A DNA stretch of 64,000 bases, taken from positions 9,887 to 73,886 of the forward strand of contig JAFWZH010000035.1 of assembly GCA_017522515.1 (NCBI GenBank). The letters run 5' to 3'. Made by a program: the position numbers and the translations under genes. Positions 43,688-52,348 of the stretch are shown here, piece after piece (the first letter of the stretch is position 1; every line of letters begins with the position of its first letter). This DNA is from Clostridia bacterium. GTDB lineage: Bacteria > Bacillota_A > Clostridia > UBA1212 > UBA1255. The notes under the pieces are model-generated. The model was given only the letters and a program-made list of their open reading frames with translations. It was not told the origin of the DNA and searched no databases.

Positions 43688-44850
43688 TTACCGATTACCT
43701 CCTTTAATATTGCAATTGCCGTCTTTAAATCCTCTGTTTTTATATTAAGAGGTGGCAAAAGCCTTACCTTTGTCTTAGCGCTCAGTACAAGAACTCCGCG
43801 TTCCATTGCTTCTTTAATAATGTCAGGTGCTGGTCTCTCTGTTTCTATTCCCAGCATTAGTCCCATACCGCTTACTGATTTAACGCCCTTTGCTCCTTCA
43901 AGCTCAGATTTTATATATGCGCTTTTTTCTGCTACTTCTGACATTAACTTATCATCGATTCTCGACATAATGCTGTATGCTCCGGCACTGCAAACGGGAT
44001 TGCCTCCGAATGTAGAACCGTGTGTTCCCGGTGTGAAAACATCTTTCATCTTCTCGCCCAACATACATAATCCTATTGGAAGTCCGCCACCGATGCCTTT
44101 TGCTGTTGTTACAACATCGGGCATAATGTCATAATTCATATATCCGTAAAGCTTTCCTGTTCTGCCGTTACCTGTCTGTACTTCGTCTACAATTATTACC
44201 AAGTCTTTTTCCTTGGCAATTTTGTCAATTTCTGCCACAAACTCTTTTGAGAGCACGTGTATTCCGCCCTCGCCTTGTACTACTTCGAACATTATAGCAC
44301 AGCAATTATTTTCGTTTGCAAGGCGATTTAATTCTTCTATGTTATCTGCCTCACAATATACAAAACCCTCCGTGAACGGGCCGAATTTAGTATGGAATGT
44401 GTCTTGTCCTGTGGCAGCGAGTGTTGTTATCGTTCTACCATGGAAGCTATTTTTTAAAGTAATAATGGTGCTTCTGCCTTCACCGTATTTCGTATACGAA
44501 TAAAGTCTTGCTGCTTTTATTGCGCACTCGTTGGCTTCTGCTCCTGAGTTACCGTAAAAAACTTTTTTCATTCCTGTTCTTGTGCATAAAAGTTCCGCTA
44601 ACTTTGCGCAGGGCTCTGTATAATACAAATTTGATGTATGTTGCAACTTACCAAGCTGCTCTGTCACAGCTTTTTGCCATTCGTCGTCTGCTATTCCGAA
44701 AATATTAACAGCAATTCCGCTACCTAAATCTATGTATTCCTTACCGTTTACGTCTTTTATCTTGGCTCCTTTGCCGCTTACAAGCGCAACAGGAAATCTG
44801 CCGTAAGTATGTGCAATATATTCATTATCTATACTAAAAATATCACTCAT
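43684..44850 (-). CDS. argD: Acetylornithine aminotransferase
   Basis: A 388-residue class III PLP aminotransferase converting N-acetylglutamate semialdehyde to N-acetylornithine. Seen are GNSGAEANECAIKAAR, HGRTITTLAATGQ, VDEVQTGNGRTG and the PLP lysine in VTTAKGIGGGLPIGL. It lies 16 nt after argB. Confidence 0.97.
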   Translation of the reverse strand: MSDIFSIDNEYIAHTYGRFPVALVSGKGAKIKDVNGKEYIDLGSGIAVNIFGIADDEWQKAVTEQLGKLQHTSNLYYTEPCAKLAELLCTRTGMKKVFYGNSGAEANECAIKAARLYSYTKYGEGRSTIITLKNSFHGRTITTLAATGQDTFHTKFGPFTEGFVYCEADNIEELNRLANENNCCAIMFEVVQGEGGIHVLSKEFVAEIDKIAKEKDLVIIVDEVQTGNGRTGKLYGYMNYDIMPDVVTTAKGIGGGLPIGLCMLGEKMKDVFTPGTHGSTFGGNPVCSAGAYSIMSRIDDKLMSEVAEKSAYIKSELEGAKGVKSVSGMGLMLGIETERPAPDIIKEAMERGVLVLSAKTKVRLLPPLNIKTEDLKTAIAILKEVIGK

Positions 44851-44866
44851 TGTTAACCTTCCTTAA

Positions 44867-45724
44867 TTAACCCTCTGTAAACATTGTGCCGATACCTTCG
44901 TCTGTTAATGTTTCTATCAATATAGAGTGGGGTATTCTGCCATCAATTATAAATACTTTATTAACGCCTTGTCTTATGGCTTCTATGCAGCATTCAACCT
45001 TAGGTATCATTCCTCCGGAAATCACACCGTCTCTTACGAGTGTGGGTGCTTCGCTTGCTACAATTTGTGAAATCAATGAGCTTGGATCGTCCTTATCTCT
45101 TAAAATGCCGCTTATATCTGTCATGGAAATAAGGCTTTCTGCTTTTAATTTGCCTGCAATGCCTGCGGCTGCTGTGTCTGCATTTATATTGTAAACATTG
45201 CCCTCCTTATCACAGCCTACTGTTGATATTACAGGAATGTAGCCCTTTTCCAATACGTCATTTATAATATCCACATTTATATCTGTTATCTCGCCTACAA
45301 AACCAAGCTCCGGATTCTTTTGAGTTGCTTCTATCATATGACCGTCAGCACCGCTTAAGCCGATGGCTTTGCCGCCTGTATTCTGTAGCAGATTTACGAG
45401 ACTTTTGTTTACCTTACCTGCCAAAACCATTTGAACTATATCTGCCGTTTCTGCATCGGTTACTCTTAAACCGTTAACGAATTCTGATTTTTTGCCTATT
45501 TTGTTAAGCATCTCGCTAATCTCAGGGCCGCCGCCATGTACAAGAACAACCTTTACGCCAATAAGCGATAACAAAACTATATCGCCCATCACTGCTTTCT
45601 TTAAATCCTCGTTTATCATGGCATTGCCGCCGTATTTAACTACTATTATTTTGTCATAATACTTTTGAATATACGGTAGCGCACGTATTAACACTTCTGC
45701 GCGCTGTGCATTTGATATGTCCAT
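44867..45724 (-). CDS. argB: Acetylglutamate kinase
   Basis: Phosphorylates N-acetylglutamate. The 285 residues have the amino-acid-kinase glycine-rich segments VVKYGGNAM and LVHGGGPEISEML, and SGGMIPKVECCIEAI near the C-terminus. The N-terminal helix (RAEVLIRALPYIQKYYDK) is of the type found in arginine-inhibitable hexameric enzymes. It is 20 nt after argJ. Confidence 0.97.
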   Translation of the reverse strand: MDISNAQRAEVLIRALPYIQKYYDKIIVVKYGGNAMINEDLKKAVMGDIVLLSLIGVKVVLVHGGGPEISEMLNKIGKKSEFVNGLRVTDAETADIVQMVLAGKVNKSLVNLLQNTGGKAIGLSGADGHMIEATQKNPELGFVGEITDINVDIINDVLEKGYIPVISTVGCDKEGNVYNINADTAAAGIAGKLKAESLISMTDISGILRDKDDPSSLISQIVASEAPTLVRDGVISGGMIPKVECCIEAIRQGVNKVFIIDGRIPHSILIETLTDEGIGTMFTEG

Positions 45725-45744
45725 ATATGCTCCTCTTTCTTTTA

Positions 45745-46965
45745 TTAAGTCCTGTAATCTCCGTTTATTTTAACATAGTCATACGTTAAATCGCATCCCC
45801 ATGCTGTAGCGCATGATGCTCCGTCATTTAAGTTTATCAATATGTCTATCTCATTTTCAAGTAATATTTCTTTTGCTTTTTCTTCTGAGAACGGAATACC
45901 TGCGCCGTTTTTGCATACCGGAAGCTCGCCTTTTGCAGATTTGAATGCTACGTCGATTTTATTTATATCCACATCTGCTCCGCTGTAACCTATTGCACAC
46001 AAAACTCTGCCCCAGTTAGCGTCTGCTCCGAACATTGCGGCTTTTAGCAATGATGAACATATTACGGATTTGGCTACTGTTTGCGCTGTTTTAACATCTT
46101 TTCCGCCTGTTACAATGCACTCTAAAAGTTTTGTTGCTCCCTCTCCGTCTGCCGCAAGCATCTTGCACAGCTTTGATGTTATCATATACAGCGCTTTACA
46201 GAACACATCATATTCTTCACCTTCGCTGTTAATCAACTTATTGCCTGCCATACCATTGGAAATTATTGCAACTGTATCATTTGTAGATGTATCGCCATCT
46301 ACGCTTATCATGTTAAATGTCTTATTAACGTCTGCTTTTAATGCTTTTTGCAACATTTCCGACGAAACAGCTACATCACTCGTTATAAATATTAGCATTG
46401 TTGCTAAATTTGGGTGTATCATACCTGAGCCTTTTGCTATACCGCCCATTCTGCAGACTTTACCGCCCAGCTCAAACTCCACAGCTACTTCTTTTATTGT
46501 AGTATCTGTAGTCATTATTGCTTCTGCTGCGTTTCTGCTGCCTGCTACGGAATGCTCCAAATCCCAATACAACTGTCCTATTGATTTTTCTATTGGTGTC
46601 ACGTCAAGCGGCATTCCTATAACGCCTGTTGATGCTACTATAACATTTGATGGCAATACAGCGCATTGTCTTGCTGCTATCTTGCACATTTGCATTGCTT
46701 TTTCTACACCGTCAGCATTGCATGTATTGGCGTTACCGCTATTTACTATTATTGCTTGCGCTTTACCGTCGGCAAGGTTTTCCATATCTACCAATATGGG
46801 CGCTCCTTTTACAAGATTTGTTGTATATACTGCTGCTGCAGTACCTACTTTTTCACTTAGAATCAATGCTACATCGCGTTTTGTCTTGTTTTTGCGTATG
46901 CCGCAGTGCAATCCGCTTGCTTTAAATCCTTGTGCTGCACAAACGCCTCCGTCTATATATTTCAT
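45745..46965 (-). CDS. argJ: Bifunctional ornithine acetyltransferase / N-acetylglutamate synthase
   Basis: Recycles the acetyl group from N-acetylornithine to glutamate. It is an Ntn-type autocatalytic protein of 406 residues: the self-cleavage site is in GMIHPNLATMLIFIT (between Ala and Thr), which yields alpha and beta chains. SGNANTCNAD and CNGAGIPFSEEKA are also seen. No argA or argE is found, consistent with the cyclic pathway. It overlaps argC by 4 nt. Confidence 0.97.
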   Translation of the reverse strand: MKYIDGGVCAAQGFKASGLHCGIRKNKTKRDVALILSEKVGTAAAVYTTNLVKGAPILVDMENLADGKAQAIIVNSGNANTCNADGVEKAMQMCKIAARQCAVLPSNVIVASTGVIGMPLDVTPIEKSIGQLYWDLEHSVAGSRNAAEAIMTTDTTIKEVAVEFELGGKVCRMGGIAKGSGMIHPNLATMLIFITSDVAVSSEMLQKALKADVNKTFNMISVDGDTSTNDTVAIISNGMAGNKLINSEGEEYDVFCKALYMITSKLCKMLAADGEGATKLLECIVTGGKDVKTAQTVAKSVICSSLLKAAMFGADANWGRVLCAIGYSGADVDINKIDVAFKSAKGELPVCKNGAGIPFSEEKAKEILLENEIDILINLNDGASCATAWGCDLTYDYVKINGDYRT

Positions 46966-47897
46966 AATTCAAGTCCTTTCTTCTCGTCTGCTCCCATTTT
47001 AATATTAAGGCACTGCAATGCTGCTCCCGATGCGCCTTTTCCTAAATTATCGTATTGTGCAATGAGCAGTATCCTATCTTCGTTGCCTAAAACACTTACT
47101 TTCATGCTGTCTTTATGTGACATGCCTGCTCCTGAGATAAATGCGCCTGCATTATTGTCTGTTATGTCCTCGCTGTAAGATACGATTTCGCTTGTATACA
47201 GATTTTTATATACTGTTTTTATATCTTCGACTGTCTTGCCTTCTTTAAGCTGCTCTTTAAAAAGTGGCACTGTCATTACCATGCCGCTGTAAAAGTCTGA
47301 AACAATCGGACTGAATACGGGTGCTATGCCGGTTAGTGCTTTCATCTCTTTTAAATGCTTATGATTTTGTGTAAGACCGTATTGTCTCGGTGCATCCAAA
47401 AGCTCACTTCTTTCTTCTCCTTCGTATTCAGCTATCATTTTTTTACCGCCGCCGCTGTAGCCTGTAATACTGTGGCAAGTGAGCAATGCACTTTCGTCCA
47501 GTATTCCGTTTTTCACAAGGGGGTACACAAGTGCTACGTAACCGCTTGCATGACAGCCGGGCACTGCAATTCTTTTACTTTGTTTTATTGCTTCTCGGTG
47601 TTCTTTGTCTATTTCCGGAAATCCGTACGCCCAACCGGGGGTAGTTCTGTGAGCTGTTGATGTGTCAATAATTACCGTATTTGGATTATCGCACATTTCT
47701 TCTGCTTCTATTGCTGCTGCATCCGGTAAACAGAGGAATGAAATATCACTGGAGTTTATTGCTTCTTTTCTCTTTGCCGGATTTTTCCTGTCTTCTTCTT
47801 TTAATATTATAAGCTCTATATCATCGCGGCTTGCAAGCCTGTCATAAATGCGAAGTCCTGTTGTGCCTTCTCTGCCATCTATAAATATCTTAGTCAT
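46962..47897 (-). CDS. argC: N-acetyl-gamma-glutamyl-phosphate reductase
   Basis: A 311-residue NADPH enzyme of the shorter type 2 ArgC group. It begins IFIDGREGTTGLRI (nucleotide loop). The catalytic Cys is in VPGCHASGYVAL and the family His is near NHKHLKEM. It overlaps argH by 8 nt upstream and argJ by 4 nt downstream. Confidence 0.95.
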   Translation of the reverse strand: MTKIFIDGREGTTGLRIYDRLASRDDIELIILKEEDRKNPAKRKEAINSSDISFLCLPDAAAIEAEEMCDNPNTVIIDTSTAHRTTPGWAYGFPEIDKEHREAIKQSKRIAVPGCHASGYVALVYPLVKNGILDESALLTCHSITGYSGGGKKMIAEYEGEERSELLDAPRQYGLTQNHKHLKEMKALTGIAPVFSPIVSDFYSGMVMTVPLFKEQLKEGKTVEDIKTVYKNLYTSEIVSYSEDITDNNAGAFISGAGMSHKDSMKVSVLGNEDRILLIAQYDNLGKGASGAALQCLNIKMGADEKKGLEL

Positions 47898-49269
47898 TTT
47901 TTAAGCTCTCCAATGCAAATTTTATCTGTTTTTCTACTGATTCTACGGATGTGCCGCCTTCGGAAATTCTCTTGCTGACACATGTTTCAAGACTTATCTC
48001 GTTATATAGGTCGTCCTCGAATAACTCACTGTACTTCTTGTATTCGTCTATGGTCATCGTATCTAACACTTTGTTGTTTTCTATGCAATATGCAACTATT
48101 TGTCCTACTGTTTTATATGCGGACCTAAAGGGCAAGCCTTTTTTTACCATATAATCTGCAAGGTCTGTTGCATTTATGAAGCCTTTTTGGGCTGCCTTGT
48201 ACATATTGTCTTTTAATGTTGTAAAGGTGCGTACCATGGGAGCGAATACTTCCAAGCATTTTTGTACTGTCTCCACGCTGTCAAAAATTGCTTCTTTGTC
48301 TTCTTGCATATCTTTGTTATATGCAAGTGGCAAGCCTTTGAGCATAGTAAGAAGTGTTATCAAATCGCCGTACACTCTGCCTGTTTTTCCTCTGACAAGC
48401 TCTGCCATGTCGGAATTTTTCTTTTGCGGCATGATGCTGGAACCTGTTGTGAATGAGTCATCCAACTCTATAAACTTGAATTCCCATGATGACCAGAGAA
48501 TAATTTCTTCTGAAAATCTTGACAAGTGCATCATTATAAGCGAAAAGGCACTTGCAAGCTCTACGCAAAAGTCTCTGTCGGAAACTCCGTCTATGCTGTT
48601 TGCCGTGATACCGTCAAATCCTAATATTTGTGCAGTGAAGTTTCTGTCTGTGTTATATGTGGTACCTGCTAATGCACAACTGCCAAGCGGCGATAAATTC
48701 ATTCTTTTGAGTGCATCTTTTAATCTGCTGATGTCTCTTAAAAGCATCATTGCGTATGCCATGAGATGGTGTCCGAAAGTAATCGGCTGTGCTCTTTGAA
48801 GATGTGTATATCCCGGCAATATGGCATCTTTGTTTTTTTGTGCCTGTTCAATTATTGCCTCGACTGTATCTTTGAGCAATTCTATTACTTTATTTGTTTC
48901 ATCTCTTAAATACATGCGTATGTCAAGTGCCACTTGGTCATTGCGGCTTCTTGCAGTATGAAGTCTCTTACCTACATCGCCGATTCTCTTTGTAAGCTCA
49001 GCTTCTACGAACATATGTATGTCTTCGCATGTCATGTCTATTTTCAATGCGCCTTTTTCAATATCCTCAAGAATGCCCTGAAGGGCGCCAATAATTGTAT
49101 TGGCGTCCTCCAAAGATATTATTTCTTTTGCTCCTAACATTGCTGCGTGTGCCATCGAACCTTTTATGTCCTGACGGAACATCTTTGAGTCAAATGATAT
49201 TGAGGAATTAAAATCGTCTGCCGTCTGGTCAAGTGCTTTTGAGAAGCGGCCTTCCCACATTTTTCCCAT
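47890..49269 (-). CDS. argH: Argininosuccinate lyase
   Basis: Splits argininosuccinate to arginine and fumarate. The 459 residues carry TARSRNDQVALD, GYTHLQRAQPITFGHH and the fumarase-superfamily signature GSSIMPQKKNSD. It lies about 42 nt after argG and overlaps argC. Confidence 0.97.
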   Translation of the reverse strand: MGKMWEGRFSKALDQTADDFNSSISFDSKMFRQDIKGSMAHAAMLGAKEIISLEDANTIIGALQGILEDIEKGALKIDMTCEDIHMFVEAELTKRIGDVGKRLHTARSRNDQVALDIRMYLRDETNKVIELLKDTVEAIIEQAQKNKDAILPGYTHLQRAQPITFGHHLMAYAMMLLRDISRLKDALKRMNLSPLGSCALAGTTYNTDRNFTAQILGFDGITANSIDGVSDRDFCVELASAFSLIMMHLSRFSEEIILWSSWEFKFIELDDSFTTGSSIMPQKKNSDMAELVRGKTGRVYGDLITLLTMLKGLPLAYNKDMQEDKEAIFDSVETVQKCLEVFAPMVRTFTTLKDNMYKAAQKGFINATDLADYMVKKGLPFRSAYKTVGQIVAYCIENNKVLDTMTIDEYKKYSELFEDDLYNEISLETCVSKRISEGGTSVESVEKQIKFALESLKND

Positions 49270-49311
49270 TTATGAAACTCCTTTATTTTTTGCTTTTATT
49301 ATTTGCTTTTA

Positions 49312-50544
49312 TTATTTGCCCTGTCTTTTCTGATCCATCATTGCTTTTACTTTGATTGGGAGACCAAAGAGGTTGATGAAGCCTTGTGCATCAAATTGAT
49401 CATATACATGGTCTTCGTCAAATGTTGCAATTTCTTCACTGTAGAGTGTATATGGTGATGTAACGCCTGCATTTATCATATTACCTTTATAAAGCTTAAG
49501 TGTTACGCTACCTGTTACAGTTTCTTGTGTTTTATCTACAAATGCGGAGAGTGCTTCGCGAAGTGGTGTGAACCATTGTCCGAAATATACGAGCTCTGCA
49601 AATCTTGCTGCTATAAGCTCTTTATAGTGCATTGTATCTCTGTCTAAGCAGATTGTTTCCAATACTTGATGTGCTCTGTAGAGGATTGTTCCGCCCGGTG
49701 TTTCGTATACGCCGCGTGATTTCATACCTACAAGTCTGTTTTCTACCAAATCTGCAAGTCCTACGCCGTTTTCGCCGCCCAATTTGTTGAGTGTTTCAAC
49801 AATTTCTACTGCACCCATTTTCTTGCCGTCAATTGCAACGGGAACGCCTTTTTCGAAGTCAATCTTTACGTAAGTCGGTTTGTCAGGTGCTTGCTCAGGT
49901 GATACGCCCAATTCAAGGAATCCTTCTTTGTTGTAAAGTGGCTCGTTAGCGGGATCTTCTAAGTCGAGACCTTCGTGTGAAAGGTGCCAGAGGTTCTTAT
50001 CTTTAGAGTAGTTTGTTTCTCTGTTTATCTTAAGAGGAATGTTGTGTGCCTCTGCATATTCTATTTCTTCGTCTCTTGACTTAATATCCCATTCTCTCCA
50101 AGGTGCTATGATATGCATCTCAGGTGCCAAAGCTTTAATTGTGAGTTCGAATCTTACTTGGTCATTTCCTTTACCTGTGCAACCGTGGCAAATAGCGTCT
50201 GCGCCTTCTGCTTTTGCTATTTCTACTATTCTCTTTGCTATTACAGGTCTTGCAAATGATGTACCGAGAAGATAGTCTCCTTCGTATTTAGCGCCTGCTT
50301 TTACTGTGGGGAATATATAATCTTCTACGAATTCTTTTCTCAAGTCTTCTATATATAATTTTGATGCACCTGTTTTAATTGCTTTTTCTTCAAGTCCATC
50401 AAGCTCTGTGCCTTGTCCTACATCGCCTGAAACTGCTACTACTTCACAGTTATTGTAGTTTTCTTTTAACCACGGAATGATAATTGATGTATCCAATCCG
50501 CCTGAATATGCGAGTACTACTTTCTTAATGTCTTTTTTATTCAT
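49312..50544 (-). CDS. argG: Argininosuccinate synthase
   Basis: ATP-dependent condensation of citrulline and aspartate. The 410-residue form starts [20 protein letters not shown] with the PP-loop. [29 protein letters not shown] and [14 protein letters not shown] follow. The start at 50544 has AGGAGGT 8 nt upstream; the longer frame to 50601 reads into the leader. First gene of the ten-gene arg-udg-dac operon. Confidence 0.97.
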   Translation of the reverse strand: MNKKDIKKVVLAYSGGLDTSIIIPWLKENYNNCEVVAVSGDVGQGTELDGLEEKAIKTGASKLYIEDLRKEFVEDYIFPTVKAGAKYEGDYLLGTSFARPVIAKRIVEIAKAEGADAICHGCTGKGNDQVRFELTIKALAPEMHIIAPWREWDIKSRDEEIEYAEAHNIPLKINRETNYSKDKNLWHLSHEGLDLEDPANEPLYNKEGFLELGVSPEQAPDKPTYVKIDFEKGVPVAIDGKKMGAVEIVETLNKLGGENGVGLADLVENRLVGMKSRGVYETPGGTILYRAHQVLETICLDRDTMHYKELIAARFAELVYFGQWFTPLREALSAFVDKTQETVTGSVTLKLYKGNMINAGVTSPYTLYSEEIATFDEDHVYDQFDAQGFINLFGLPIKVKAMMDQKRQGK

Positions 50545-50612
50545 TTTAAATAACCTCCTTGGTTTGTGTTGCTTGAATTTTGCATTTTGCATTTTATTCA
50601 CTTTGCTGTATA

Positions 50613-50641
50613 TTTATACAACTTTATGCATATAATGTCAA
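50613..50641 (-). promoter_or_regulatory. Sigma-A promoter of the arg operon
   Basis: TTGACA (50636-50641) and TATAAA (50613-50618), 17-nt spacing. Just downstream the leader has GTGAATAAAATGCA, which resembles half of an ArgR box (TGAATWWWWATTCA), so arginine repression at this promoter is plausible but not proven. Confidence 0.75.
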
Positions 50642-50679
50642 GCTATTTTATTAATCTTTTTATGACTGATAACATACTA

Positions 50680-50723
50680 AAAAAATCACCCGCGTATTCA
50701 AGTATAACTCTAGTACGACGGGT
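50680..50723 (-). terminator. Terminator after rpsU
   Basis: Arms 50714-50723 and 50688-50696 pair (ACCCG/CGGGT and CGTA/TACG with one bulge) around a loop of about 17 nt, followed on the minus strand by GA and seven T. It lies about 40 nt after the rpsU stop and just upstream of the arg promoter. Confidence 0.75.
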
Positions 50724-50763
50724 GAAAATTTTCTGATATAAAAATCAATATTTGCGCCGAAAA

Positions 50764-50937
50764 TCAATATTTGCGTTTTCTCGCAGCCTCAGATTTTTTC
50801 TTTCTTCTTACACTGGGTTTCTCGTAATGCTCTCTCTTGCGAACCTCTGCGAGTGTACCGGCCTTTGCACAAGATCTCTTCCATCTTTTAAGCGCGCTGT
50901 CCAATGATTCGTTTTCTTTAATTCTTACTTCTGACAT
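50764..50937 (-). CDS. rpsU: 30S ribosomal protein S21
   Basis: A 57-residue protein read directly from the sequence: [20 protein letters not shown] at the start, then [15 protein letters not shown] and AARKRKY at the end, typical of bacterial S21. The ribosome binding site is unusually strong (GGAGGGAGGGG). The gene is monocistronic, with its own promoter and terminator. In Firmicutes S21 is often followed by yqeY, which is not here. Confidence 0.97.
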   Translation of the reverse strand: MSEVRIKENESLDSALKRWKRSCAKAGTLAEVRKREHYEKPSVRRKKKSEAARKRKY

Positions 50938-50953
50938 CCAAATCCCCTCCCTC

Positions 50954-51114
50954 CAACTGTAGCAGTTGATGGAACACCAAATCTGTCTTTATGTTACTCT
51001 TAAAGCTAAAACAATTAAATGTTTAAATATCTGTTTTGCTTTGTTTATGTTTGGTAATTCTTCACCGATTTCATCGGTCGTATGATTATACAACTATTTA
51101 ACCTATTATGTCAA
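50954..51114 (-). promoter_or_regulatory. rpsU promoter and structured leader
   Basis: TTGACA (51109-51114) and TATAAT (51085-51090) with 18-nt spacing. The leader of about 140 nt opens with hairpin CCGAT-GAA-ATCGG near the start of transcription (51064-51078) and ends with CAACTG-CTA-CAGTTG (50954-50968), placed directly before the Shine-Dalgarno region. The second stem could limit ribosome access, a possible site for S21 feedback. Confidence 0.6.
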
Positions 51115-51143
51115 TACAAAAACAAAATAAAATTAGCTAAAAT

Positions 51144-51186
51144 AAAAAAACAGCAACCCATTCCAATTAGGAACGTTTTGCTGTTT
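51144..51186 (-). terminator. Terminator after the lipoprotein gene
   Basis: An imperfect hairpin on the minus strand (AACAGCAA ... GTTCC / GGAAT ... TTGCTGTT) followed by seven T, about 25 nt after the stop of the 264-residue lipoprotein. Confidence 0.75.
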
Positions 51187-51207
51187 TGCTTATCAATTGT
51201 TAAATGC

Positions 51208-52002
51208 TTATTCTGCTGTAGCAGGAACTACGTGTGCAGGATTCCAATTTTGAGCATCTTCTACTGTCTTGAAGAATCCAAAATAATCAACATATACAGT
51301 TGTTTCACCTTCATCAATCTGGTCTTTTGTAATGCTCAAGCAGTCAAGTCTGATACCGCCAACAGGATTCAAATTTGTGAAGTATTCATCACCCTTTGTT
51401 GCGAAATCAAAGATGTAATCTTTGTATTCGGAATCTTCTGCAGTAATATCAAATTTAAAGTTCTCTGATGCGCTTGCGCCGGCAGGATTCTTTGTGATGA
51501 AAGCCTCAAAAGTCTCAGCTAATGTTTCGTTCTTAAGTCTGATTTTAAATATAGGATAATCAGCAAGATTGAAAGATTCACCGTTCTCACCTGTTCCGGG
51601 AATCATAAAATAAGGATCGTCTAAAATAACATCAATTCCAAGTCCCTCGCCCTCTTCGTAATAATAAAGACAAGCCTCGCCTGCTGCTGTCTGACCTGAT
51701 CCTGTAGCATCTGAAGAAATAAAGTTCTTAACTTTATCTGTATCCCACATGTATTTGTCTGCATAGTGGAATCTGAAAAGTACAGCATCAACCTCGGGAT
51801 CCTCTAAAACAGGCTCGGGAGTCGGCTCAGGTGTCGGCTCAGGGGTCGGCTCAGGTGTCGGTTTCTCTGTAGGAGCAGTTGTAGCTGCCTCTGTAGCAGG
51901 TGCTTTTGTTGAGTCTGTTGTTTTTTCTGAATCGCCGCCGCAAGCAACAAATACAGAAAGGCTCAAGCAAATAACCATTATAAGTATTAGAAATTTTTTC
52001 AT
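51208..52002 (-). CDS. Lipoprotein of unknown function with EPTP-repeat linker
   Basis: 264 residues. A lipoprotein signal peptide with lipobox VFVAC (Cys21) is followed by a Thr/Ala-rich stretch, a TPEPTPEP linker (about 49-65), and a C-terminal globular domain (about 68-255) of beta-strand character (VDAVLFRFHYADKYMW, YPIFKIRLKNETLAETFEAF, TVYVDYFGFFKTVEDA). It resembles carbohydrate-binding jelly-roll domains in its strand pattern, but no binding motif can be named. It is monocistronic with its own promoter and terminator, divergent from the dockerin/cohesin operon. Confidence 0.75.
   Translation of the reverse strand: MKKFLILIMVICLSLSVFVACGGDSEKTTDSTKAPATEAATTAPTEKPTPEPTPEPTPEPTPEPVLEDPEVDAVLFRFHYADKYMWDTDKVKNFISSDATGSGQTAAGEACLYYYEEGEGLGIDVILDDPYFMIPGTGENGESFNLADYPIFKIRLKNETLAETFEAFITKNPAGASASENFKFDITAEDSEYKDYIFDFATKGDEYFTNLNPVGGIRLDCLSITKDQIDEGETTVYVDYFGFFKTVEDAQNWNPAHVVPATAE
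51812..51859 (-). repeat. 12-bp tandem repeat encoding TPEP units
   Basis: Four 12-bp units (GGCTCAGGTGTC and one-base variants) inside the lipoprotein gene. The array keeps the reading frame if units are gained or lost. Confidence 0.85.
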
Positions 52003-52048
52003 AATTTCGCATCCTTTCCTTTTTGGTTTTTATACAAATTGTGTTTTT

Positions 52049-52077
52049 AGTATATCATCACACCAAATAAATTGCAA
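52049..52077 (-). promoter_or_regulatory. Promoter of the EPTP lipoprotein gene
   Basis: TTGCAA (52072-52077) and TATACT (52049-52054) with 17-nt spacing, about 45 nt before the start of the gene, which has AAAGGA as its ribosome binding site. Confidence 0.65.
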
Positions 52078-52103
52078 TTCATATTTGCAACTTTTACTAC
52101 TTT

Positions 52104-52240
52104 GCCTTTTTTCGTCCAATTTCATGGCCTTTTGGGACGAAATTCTGCCGCACCGCCATGTCTTTTTCCGTCGACCTACCGGCGATAGCTTTTTTCGTCC
52201 AATTTCATAGCTTTTTGGGACGAAATTCTGCCGCATGCCG
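52104..52240. repeat. Two copies of hairpin repeat family B
   Basis: Two copies with an 83-bp period, each TTTTTTCGTCCAATTTCAT, then (G/A)GC and TTTTGGGACGAAATTCTGCC. The arms TTTCGTCC and GGACGAAA pair, giving a hairpin of about 35 nt. The same hairpin core recurs at 63.7 kb. The copies sit between two divergent promoters, and I find nothing else in that gap. Confidence 0.85.
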
Positions 52241-52285
52241 CCATATTCCGTCGCACGCCGCTGAGTTTTATACAATATATTCCAT

Positions 52286-52314
52286 TTGACATATCCTATA
52301 TTATTTTTTATAAT
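52286..52314 (+). promoter_or_regulatory. Sigma-A promoter of the dockerin/cohesin operon
   Basis: TTGACA (52286-52291) and TATAAT (52309-52314), 17-nt spacing. It puts the transcription start just before the ribosome binding site and rules out any start codon upstream of 52349. Confidence 0.85.
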
Positions 52315-52348
52315 TTTTACATATCAATTTATTAAGGAATATTGCACC

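Noticed and set aside
46070..47002. Long open frame (310 codons) on the plus strand opposite argJ
   Set aside because: It mirrors the conserved argJ frame exactly, has no ribosome binding site and no recognisable domain, so it is an antisense shadow. The same holds for the 207-codon frame opposite argH at 48176-48799.
52286..52348. Upstream 21-codon extension of the glucosaminidase
   Set aside because: The extension coincides with the -35 and -10 elements of a consensus promoter and lacks a ribosome binding site. AAGGA supports the start at 52349.
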